From: a virus
Strand: one strand, 5' to 3'
Virus record (IMG/VR): IMGVR_UViG_3300033571_018889
Coordinates: 1-24,912 of that record
Length of the DNA: 24,912 nt
Part shown: positions 6,319-12,634 of the stretch, piece after piece
Position numbering within the stretch: position 1 is the stretch's first letter
Layout: every line of letters starts with the position of its first letter
Notes under the pieces: model-generated
What the model was told of the DNA's origin: nothing
The model's database searches: none
Seen by the model: only the letters and a program-made list of their open reading frames with translations
Program-made: the position numbers and the translations under genes

Positions 6319-7409
6319 AAGCCCATCCTTTCGACTAGTGCATTTACTATATCAGCAATGTATGCGAGATCGTCTACAATCCCCGTGTCATTCCTGTCTA
6401 GCCACCAACCAACAGGGATGTTTAGCTGTGTGCTGTCATACTCTACTACACCAGTATTATCACTATATTTTGCAATACGACGAAATGCAGTGTGTTTGTC
6501 ATTTCGCGCATGCACTGGGCTGGAATCAATACCAAAGTTCTTTAGTTGTTCACTTAACAACGTAGGATTTTTACAGAAAATGGTGTAAATCCAGTATGGA
6601 CATTCTGGATCATATGACGGTCTGTCTACAGTCAACAAATTTTCATATGCACGCGCATGTCGTTTGTGCGCGTTAATTAAAGACTTTAAATACCTAATAT
6701 TCCCACATCCAATAGCAGCAGCAATATCATTCATATGATACTTAAACCCTGCTTCTTGAATATCCTGTGCACAGCGGAAATCTTTAGAGGATCGACGATC
6801 AAGCCCATACCAACGTAGTAAGCGTGCACGTTCTGGATCTGAGCAGTACAACATCCCACCATCTCCAGTAGTAAGAAACTTGATAGCTTGTGTTGACCAT
6901 ACGATGTAATCACCACTATTCTCTGTTACTTCATATGGCCCATGGGCTGCATCTTCAATAACTGGTACACCTAACTTTTTTAGTTCAACATAGTTAGGCT
7001 TTCTACCACCCCAATTGGTGGCAATGATGGCTTTTGTGTGTTTTGTCATTTTAGCCCGCACATCATCGACGTCAAGCAAACCTGTGCGCGGATCAACATC
7101 ACCCCATACAATCGTAGCCTTACTACTCACAATACCAGTCTGTGTAGCAGTACACGTAATTGGTGTAGTGATTACCTCATCGCCTTCACGCAAGCCAATC
7201 ATATAACAAGCAAGCTGCAAACCAGATGTAGCAGAGTTGAGTGAAATAATAGGTTTATCTGACTTTACATAATTAGCAAATAGATCTTCAAACTTTTCTA
7301 CATATGGCCCTTGACCAATGTACCCACTATTTAATACCTCTTGTACATTAGCCTTTGCTTGATTTGACATAAATACTTTAAATAGTGGAATAGTGCGTTC
7401 AGGATTCAT
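6315..7409 (-). CDS. DegT/DnrJ/EryC1-type sugar aminotransferase
   Basis: From the ATG at 7409 the protein has 364 residues, normal for the family. Signature parts are SGYIGQGP (28-35), NSATSGL (58-64, phosphate and cofactor contact), IEDAAH (151-156) and STQAIKFLTTGDGGM, in which K177 is the PLP-binding lysine. These enzymes transaminate keto-sugars bound to nucleotide, making 3- or 4-amino sugars. An upstream in-frame ATG at 7433 exists, but GAGGAAGG sits before 7409, so the shorter form is chosen. The start overlaps the end of the GNAT gene. With two glycosyltransferases and an acetyltransferase it forms a likely N-acyl amino-sugar cassette. Confidence 0.9.
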   Translation of the reverse strand: MNPERTIPLFKVFMSNQAKANVQEVLNSGYIGQGPYVEKFEDLFANYVKSDKPIISLNSATSGLQLACYMIGLREGDEVITTPITCTATQTGIVSSKATIVWGDVDPRTGLLDVDDVRAKMTKHTKAIIATNWGGRKPNYVELKKLGVPVIEDAAHGPYEVTENSGDYIVWSTQAIKFLTTGDGGMLYCSDPERARLLRWYGLDRRSSKDFRCAQDIQEAGFKYHMNDIAAAIGCGNIRYLKSLINAHKRHARAYENLLTVDRPSYDPECPYWIYTIFCKNPTLLSEQLKNFGIDSSPVHARNDKHTAFRRIAKYSDNTGVVEYDSTQLNIPVGWWLDRNDTGIVDDLAYIADIVNALVERMGL

Positions 7410-7944
7410 CTGCGTTCCTTCCTCTATGAACAAGCGTAACTACCTTGTCGCCCACATGTACTGTTTCAAATCCTGCCTTTTGTGCTGCTCGCAGACTTTC
7501 CGCATTATCTGCATAGATTTCAATCCACAGATCTTCATACAGTTTTGAAAAATAGTGATACACTTCGCCCTTATAAAAATGATCTTCATACTGCTCTTTA
7601 AACTCTGCACATACTCTAGTAAGGTATTGATAAATAGCAGTCCCATATCCTTGATTTTGAAACTCTTTCTTTACTGCTAGCGTTCCCCATACCTTATCAT
7701 CAGAAGATGTAAGCATACCATAACCTACACAGCATCCGTGCGCGCTATAAAATAAATACGCATCATATTTACTAGATGTATACATACTATAGAACCATTG
7801 ATATTGTTGTTCTGGTGTAATGTTATCTGTATCACGTGTCATATACTCGCGCACACTGTTTCTAATCTCACGCATCATTTGAGCGTCTTCAATAGTCTCT
7901 ACACTAGATGCCTGTAATGTTACACTACTCATAGTACTGTTCAT
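7399..7944 (-). CDS. GNAT-family N-acetyltransferase
   Basis: This 181-residue protein has the GNAT core: WGTLAVKKEFQNQGYGTAIYQYL with the acetyl-CoA loop QNQGYGT at 96-102, and a later IEIYADNAESLRAAQKAGFE typical of GNAT motif B. AAAGGAT precedes the ATG at 7944. Its 3' end overlaps the aminotransferase start by 11 nt, suggesting coupled translation and a shared pathway, with the amino sugar as the probable substrate. Acetylation of a protein or a nucleobase is also possible. Confidence 0.85.
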   Translation of the reverse strand: MNSTMSSVTLQASSVETIEDAQMMREIRNSVREYMTRDTDNITPEQQYQWFYSMYTSSKYDAYLFYSAHGCCVGYGMLTSSDDKVWGTLAVKKEFQNQGYGTAIYQYLTRVCAEFKEQYEDHFYKGEVYHYFSKLYEDLWIEIYADNAESLRAAQKAGFETVHVGDKVVTLVHRGRNADES

Positions 7945-7946
7945 AA

Positions 7947-8900
7947 CTAATCCTTTCGATCTAGCTTATCCGCAGTTATCATCCCATCTGCAATATCCTG
8001 ATACCAATGCAGTTGATAATACACATGCTTCCAATCGTAAAAGCTATGCTTTCGTACCCAAATAGGTTGATCATTTCCCACAAACGCACGGTACTCTTGC
8101 TGGAACATATTTAAACCATACATATAGAGCGTATGGTTCCAGTTTTCAAGCCTCGATAAACCTTTACTCGTACACCATTCACGAGAGAAAGACTCTAGCA
8201 ATGATTCACCATTGTATGTTGCGTTTGATGTATATGATCCACCATGATCAAACTCAATACCAATAGTGAGGAGATTAAACCCTGCTTTCATCATACGTAA
8301 GCAGATAAGACGATCACACCAATGATGCGGGGGCAAGTCAGTATAATCAACACTCAACAGATACTTCACCCGAAAGATCATTGCAAGAGAATCAAATACT
8401 ACTGCTGGATGTGATTCTTTTAAAATAGCCCCGTGCAGACTGCCGTGTGTTCCATCATACCTACCAACCATGTTGCTCTCAGGATGACCCCTACCACCAT
8501 CAATACTCAAGCCCCTACCCCCGAAGAAACCAGCAATACCTAACTTATCGTTAATAAGAAACTCATTGATAATACGCTGATCAAAATCCTGCTCATAAAT
8601 ATACACATCGTTGTGCATACACAATGCAAGATCGGTGTGTAGAAGTTTGATACCAGCAATAAGACTATCCCAATATCCTAGATTGTTGGTATTTCGTACA
8701 ATACAACTGCCTTCTGCAAACTGCTTTAGCTCTTCTTCGAGTGCTGATAGATTTTGACCATTATAAAGATTGTCTACAATAATGATCTGTGTTTGTTTTG
8801 GATTTAGTAAATTAACCACAAGCCTCGTAATACAATCATGTGTTACATTATGTAAACCAACAGTAGGAATAACAATACCAAGCGTGAGTGTATTTGTCAT
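7947..8900 (-). CDS. GT-A (family 2-like) glycosyltransferase
   Basis: From the ATG at 8900 the protein has 317 residues. It shows a GT2 N-terminus (TLGIVIPTVG), IVDN at 41-44, NNLGYWDSL at 72-80 and HNDVY at 96-100 in the DxD position. The C-terminal 120 residues are aromatic-rich (many W, Y, H) and not recognised. A longer frame from 8924 exists, but AAAGGATG lies before 8900, which overlaps the methyltransferase stop as ATGA. It is distinct in sequence from the second glycosyltransferase at 5560-6318, so the two probably add different linkages. Confidence 0.82.
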   Translation of the reverse strand: MTNTLTLGIVIPTVGLHNVTHDCITRLVVNLLNPKQTQIIIVDNLYNGQNLSALEEELKQFAEGSCIVRNTNNLGYWDSLIAGIKLLHTDLALCMHNDVYIYEQDFDQRIINEFLINDKLGIAGFFGGRGLSIDGGRGHPESNMVGRYDGTHGSLHGAILKESHPAVVFDSLAMIFRVKYLLSVDYTDLPPHHWCDRLICLRMMKAGFNLLTIGIEFDHGGSYTSNATYNGESLLESFSREWCTSKGLSRLENWNHTLYMYGLNMFQQEYRAFVGNDQPIWVRKHSFYDWKHVYYQLHWYQDIADGMITADKLDRKD

Positions 8901-9661
8901 GAGCGCATCCTTTCTGTAATCCATGAAACGTATTGCTCTTCACGTTCAATCAGTGTACAATTAATATCAATATTGTACATTTGTGATAGACGCTTACACA
9001 CTGACCCTGTCGTTCCACTACCAGCAAAAAAGTCTACTACGTGTACGTTGTTTTCTTTTGGTAATGCAATATCAATAGCTCGTTGAACCAGCTCTGTAGG
9101 CTTTTTGCTTGGATGTCGTAACCAAACTTTTCCTTTATTTTCTGAAGTATTGTTTGGAATAACCCAATAATCGCGTAGGTTTTTACCGTCATTGTACCGC
9201 TTTGCTGCTTCTGCGTCGTAGAAGTGTTTACTGTTTGCGCGCGCCCAAATTAAAACCTGATTAGAACTCACCATCTTTGTCATAGACAAATTAGGAAAAC
9301 TATTTGGAATACACCAAGAGATCCATTGAATAGTGTAACAGTTCAAACTACGTAATGCCATTGCAACATCTGGAATGTTATGAAAACTACCGCAAATAAA
9401 GACTGATCCGTGTTCTTTTAGTACTCGTTTACTCTCACTCAACCAACTTCTAGCCCACTGATAATAATCATCGATAACATCCCAGTCTGCATGAAAGCTC
9501 TTCCAGTTCTTTTTTACATAATCTTCATTACGCGAGTATTTTGGTGTTTTATCTTCTGTTACCCCAGTGTTGTATGGTGGATCGATAAAGATTACGTCTA
9601 CACTGTTTGGTGGTAGTGTTTGTAGCCCGCGCACACAGTCATCATGAATAATCGTTGTCAT
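8897..9661 (-). CDS. Beta-class DNA adenine/cytosine-N4 methyltransferase
   Basis: From the ATG at 9661 the protein has 254 residues. The order of motifs is DPPYN (27-31, motif IV), HPSKKP before the C-terminal part, then FAGSGT (212-217, motif I). IV before I is the beta class. DPPY favours N6-adenine over cytosine N4. An in-frame ATG at 9715 lies upstream of the -10 box of the promoter at 9701-9729, so it cannot be used by that transcript; 9661 follows AAAGGATG. No nuclease partner is nearby. It heads the carbohydrate operon. Confidence 0.9.
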   Translation of the reverse strand: MTTIIHDDCVRGLQTLPPNSVDVIFIDPPYNTGVTEDKTPKYSRNEDYVKKNWKSFHADWDVIDDYYQWARSWLSESKRVLKEHGSVFICGSFHNIPDVAMALRSLNCYTIQWISWCIPNSFPNLSMTKMVSSNQVLIWARANSKHFYDAEAAKRYNDGKNLRDYWVIPNNTSENKGKVWLRHPSKKPTELVQRAIDIALPKENNVHVVDFFAGSGTTGSVCKRLSQMYNIDINCTLIEREEQYVSWITERMRS

Positions 9662-9675
9662 ACACACATCCTTTG

Positions 9676-9704
9676 TAGTGGGTGTGCATTTCACACACCC
9701 ACTA
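9676..9704. repeat. Perfect 11-bp inverted repeat overlapping the -10 box (likely operator)
   Basis: Arms TAGTGGGTGTG (9676-9686) and CACACCCACTA (9694-9704) are exact reverse complements around a 7-nt spacer. The upstream arm on the minus strand overlaps the -10 hexamer TATAGT (9701-9706). The repeat covers the expected start point and ends near the ribosome-binding site of the methyltransferase gene. It could serve as an operator. An RNA stem is only partly possible because one arm includes the -10. Confidence 0.6.
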
Positions 9705-9729
9705 TACCACAACATTACTTAGCTGTCAA
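9701..9729 (-). promoter_or_regulatory. Consensus sigma-70 promoter for the methyltransferase/sugar operon
   Basis: On the minus strand TTGACA (9724-9729) and TATAGT (9701-9706) are separated by exactly 17 bp. The -35 lies in the last codons of the holin-like gene and the -10 in the gap before the methyltransferase ATG at 9661. It should drive genes from 9661 down to at least 4632. Confidence 0.82.
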
Positions 9730-10042
9730 GTGGCTGCTTTTCTGAAGCCTCTACAGGCTGCTTAGGCAGATACTTTTCCAGACCTACACCCTTAAACACA
9801 GACCAGTAGATACCTTGTGCAATAGTATATACAACTAAGAAATTATCCCAGAAGTTATCCACCAGCGATCCTTGACTGTATGCTACAAGTGCTGCAAAGA
9901 GTGCTGAAATAATAAATGCTACTGCTGCTTTTACTGGTTTTGACCAGCTTTCTTGAGCGATAAGATACGTAGCAATAACAGAGAGAAATGGTGAAATGAC
10001 AAGAACAACATCTTGCGCGGTCATGGTAGAAAAATCAAACAT
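9719..10042 (-). CDS. Holin-like membrane protein
   Basis: This 107-residue protein has about three membrane segments (roughly 12-28, 37-57 and 64-84) and a charged C-terminus. Size, topology and position after an amidase endolysin suggest a holin, which would open the inner membrane for lysis. AAGGAG precedes the ATG at 10042; it overlaps the upstream gene by 8 nt. I know no specific family match, so the call rests on topology and context. Confidence 0.65.
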   Translation of the reverse strand: MFDFSTMTAQDVVLVISPFLSVIATYLIAQESWSKPVKAAVAFIISALFAALVAYSQGSLVDNFWDNFLVVYTIAQGIYWSVFKGVGLEKYLPKQPVEASEKQPLDS

Positions 10043-10379
10043 TGGTTTGCTCCTTACTAATACTGTCTACTTTTTCTTGTAGAGCTACGACATCACGAGA
10101 GAGTTCTACTATTTGCGCGCTAATGTTATTAAGCGCAGCTTGTAGAGCTTTGTTTACTTCGGAGTTTTGATTAAACGCTTCAAACATTCGCTGTTTATCT
10201 TCGCGAGCTTCTTGTCTCAAAGATTTAATCTCCGCTACATAGAAGTCAGTCTGTTGCTGTTGCTGATCAATAATTGCCGGAATGATAACCTTCCAAATCC
10301 CCCATAATGAAAGGAGGATGATTACTGCTGCTAGCCCTACATCACGTATAGCAGCAAGAACGGCAGAAGGATCTGTCAT
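10035..10379 (-). CDS. Membrane-anchored coiled-coil protein of the lysis cassette
   Basis: This 114-residue protein has one hydrophobic segment at about residues 15-36, followed by a glutamine-rich linker and a long heptad-like coiled coil (about 45-110). The layout resembles holin-partner or spanin-like proteins. It lies directly between the amidase and the holin-like gene and overlaps the latter. The ribosome-binding site is weak (TTGGGT). No lipoprotein signal is visible, so a spanin is not proven. Confidence 0.6.
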   Translation of the reverse strand: MTDPSAVLAAIRDVGLAAVIILLSLWGIWKVIIPAIIDQQQQQTDFYVAEIKSLRQEAREDKQRMFEAFNQNSEVNKALQAALNNISAQIVELSRDVVALQEKVDSISKEQTNV

Positions 10380-10382
10380 AAT

Positions 10383-11171
10383 TTACCCAATTTGTTCAAG
10401 GAGGCTTGTATGAACAAAGCCAAGAGAATCCACATTGTTTGGTGCTTTGATTGCTTTTGTAATGTGCGCCCATGTATTCTTCCCACCAATGTGCATCCCT
10501 GTCTCATCTTCCTTCACTGCTGAAGAGATAAACATATCTCCGCTCATCAGCTTACCTGCAATTGGGTATGATGTTGCTGGTCCTTGACGAATACGAGCGT
10601 GATCGGTAATTACTTTGTAGGTACGATTTTCAGAAGTAGTGTTATTTAGCTGCTCTTGCACCCAAGGAAATGTAATAGCCCTCCCTGGGCAAGATTTTGA
10701 AGGATTGTATGATCGATGAAATACAATATCTTGATTGTTTAACGATCTCCATTGAAGAAGTAACTGAATAGTTTCCACAGCATACGTGCGGATAGGTTCT
10801 TGCCACACTCCAGTATCATAGTTACCTACTACTTCTACTCCAATAGAGAACACATTTGCTGCATTTGCGTGCGTGCCACGTAAAAGCACGTTATTCATTT
10901 GCCACACACCATCAGGAGCAACAAAGATATGAGGAAAGCTTTTCCACCCAAGCCTACGGTAATAGTACAACATATTTTGCATAGTAGACAGCCCACGCCA
11001 TTGTACTACCGTAGGAATAGCCGTGTGGTGGATACATACCTTTGTAAACCATGTTGGTGCAGATCTATTTTGTAAATATGTAGCAAATACTTCTGGAGTA
11101 CGAAAATGCAAGATTTCAGGATTCTTGAATGTTTGTCTCGGTGTCTGTTGGTTCTGGATCTGGTTGGTCAT
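10383..11171 (-). CDS. N-acetylmuramoyl-L-alanine amidase endolysin with SH3-like domain
   Basis: From the ATG at 11171 the protein has 262 residues. It has an Amidase_2/T7-lysozyme-like domain with zinc ligands H48/H49 in IHHT, H152 in VFHR and C161 in KSCPG, plus E113 in FSIGVEVVGNY. The C-terminal about 75 residues look like a bacterial SH3 wall-binding domain (HARIRQGPATSYPIAGKL). It would cut the amide bond between muramic acid and the peptide stem. The frame continues upstream to a TTG at 11243, but GGGAG lies before 11171. The gene overlaps the portal 3' end by 56 nt, an unusual position for a lysin. Confidence 0.88.
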   Translation of the reverse strand: MTNQIQNQQTPRQTFKNPEILHFRTPEVFATYLQNRSAPTWFTKVCIHHTAIPTVVQWRGLSTMQNMLYYYRRLGWKSFPHIFVAPDGVWQMNNVLLRGTHANAANVFSIGVEVVGNYDTGVWQEPIRTYAVETIQLLLQWRSLNNQDIVFHRSYNPSKSCPGRAITFPWVQEQLNNTTSENRTYKVITDHARIRQGPATSYPIAGKLMSGDMFISSAVKEDETGMHIGGKNTWAHITKAIKAPNNVDSLGFVHTSLLEQIG

Positions 11172-12603
11172 TTTCTGTATCTCCCGCAGTATTTGTATCT
11201 GTGTTTGCATCTGGTGGTGTTGGAGTAATACCACTTTGTTCAATCTCTAGCTGTGATTGCACCGTATCATAATCTGTTCCGTAGAGCTGTGCAAGATCAT
11301 TCTTACTAATACCACCAGCGATCATGGCATTTACCGCAAATTGCACCAATGCAGTATAGTCCATTGTTTGAATTGGTGTAAGGTATGGTTCTGGGATGCG
11401 GGTAAAGCCATTAAGCTCTGCAAGCTCTTGGTACAATTCTTCAAGCCATGTTACAAGACTGTCTCGAAGATCTTCCAGTGTTGCTCTTGGGCCTAATGAA
11501 GCAATTTTACTATCAGAAGAGTTAGAGCGTAATGTTTCACCTACGGTAAGAATACGAGGGAAGCCTAATCCTAAGAAAATATCTGCATTAGGTTCATCAT
11601 ACTTCACTGGAGATAGTAATGCTTCTAGTGGTGGTAGAATCCATTGGATGTCGTAGGTGTGTGGCGTAATAAGGTTATATACCCGCTCACTAGAACTGCT
11701 GTTCTGTTCTAGTGCTGCGCGGGCAGAAGTAATATCATCATCATCAGCAGGAAAATCCTTATCACCAACTTTTACATGACGCAATGCTTCAATTGCGCGA
11801 TTAGCAATGCTTCTGTCCATTTGCTTAATAGCTTCTTTATGCTGAAGTGCTTTAATGGCTTTTGTGAGGAATGGTGAAGGATATTCATTATAGCTAGTAA
11901 TTTTACGTAGAATTGGGCGTACATTTTCAAGTAGGATAGTTGTTTTTCCGCTTTCAATTGCACGTACATATTCTGGAAACTCTCGAAGAAGTTTCTGATA
12001 TGTTTCTGGATCGTAGTTCCCGTCTTCATAGTATCCTTTGTTTTTTACAAAGGAAATATCTTGTGATGGGATTTTAAGAAAGACTGCACGATCCAATCCA
12101 GCAGGTTTACGCTCTAGTACAATATTCTCTGGGTTACGCACCCAAGCCTTTGCAGGAGCCCACACACGACGCCTACCAAGATGTTCTGACAGCAGATCAC
12201 CTCGCACACGTTCAAATGTATAATCTGGTACTGCAAGCCCATGGATAAAATACTCAAGAGCCATGGCTTTAATCAGTGGACGAATACGCTTTGCAATAGC
12301 ATTGTAATATGCAAGTGTTGTATCATCAACTGGTGCAGTATTCCGCTTACCCTTTCTGCGATTACGTATCTCTGTTACCGACATATCAGCCATACGTTCA
12401 ATAACGGTTCCTGCAATAGGATCAAACGTGTAAAACCATCGACATACTTTAATAAGCTCGTGATAGTCAAACAGCTTTACTGACGGATTATAGTATCCAG
12501 AAATAAGTGATTTATTTACTGGAGGAGTATAAATTGGTTGTGTAGCAAGGTAACTGGTAAAGTATGAAGCCTTTGCTACTCGTTTTGGTGTATCATTATT
12601 CAT
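11116..12603 (-). CDS. Portal protein
   Basis: This 495-residue protein follows the large terminase. Portal-like features are DPIAGTVIERMADM (about 61-74), a long helical centre containing PSPFLTKAIKALQHKEAI and IANRAIEALRHVKVGD, and a TYDIQWILPP segment followed by an FPRILTVGETLRSNSS stretch and a final helical bundle. The C-terminus (about 455-495) is low-complexity and acidic (T, D, P, E-rich). Portals form the dodecameric DNA gate at one capsid vertex. The ATG at 12603 has only a weak ribosome-binding site. Capsid genes expected next are absent; lysis genes follow instead. Confidence 0.8.
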   Translation of the reverse strand: MNNDTPKRVAKASYFTSYLATQPIYTPPVNKSLISGYYNPSVKLFDYHELIKVCRWFYTFDPIAGTVIERMADMSVTEIRNRRKGKRNTAPVDDTTLAYYNAIAKRIRPLIKAMALEYFIHGLAVPDYTFERVRGDLLSEHLGRRRVWAPAKAWVRNPENIVLERKPAGLDRAVFLKIPSQDISFVKNKGYYEDGNYDPETYQKLLREFPEYVRAIESGKTTILLENVRPILRKITSYNEYPSPFLTKAIKALQHKEAIKQMDRSIANRAIEALRHVKVGDKDFPADDDDITSARAALEQNSSSSERVYNLITPHTYDIQWILPPLEALLSPVKYDEPNADIFLGLGFPRILTVGETLRSNSSDSKIASLGPRATLEDLRDSLVTWLEELYQELAELNGFTRIPEPYLTPIQTMDYTALVQFAVNAMIAGGISKNDLAQLYGTDYDTVQSQLEIEQSGITPTPPDANTDTNTAGDTENDQPDPEPTDTETNIQES

Positions 12604-12634
12604 ATATCATAATCTTTTATTCGTACGCGCACAT

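Noticed and set aside
9661-9715. Longer methyltransferase from the ATG at 9715
   Set aside because: This ATG lies between the -35 and -10 of the promoter at 9701-9729, and the added residues do not fit the family; 9661 has AAAGGATG.
11171-11243. Longer amidase from a TTG at 11243
   Set aside because: There is no ribosome-binding site before the TTG, and the extra residues are low-complexity; GGGAG before the ATG at 11171 supports the shorter form.
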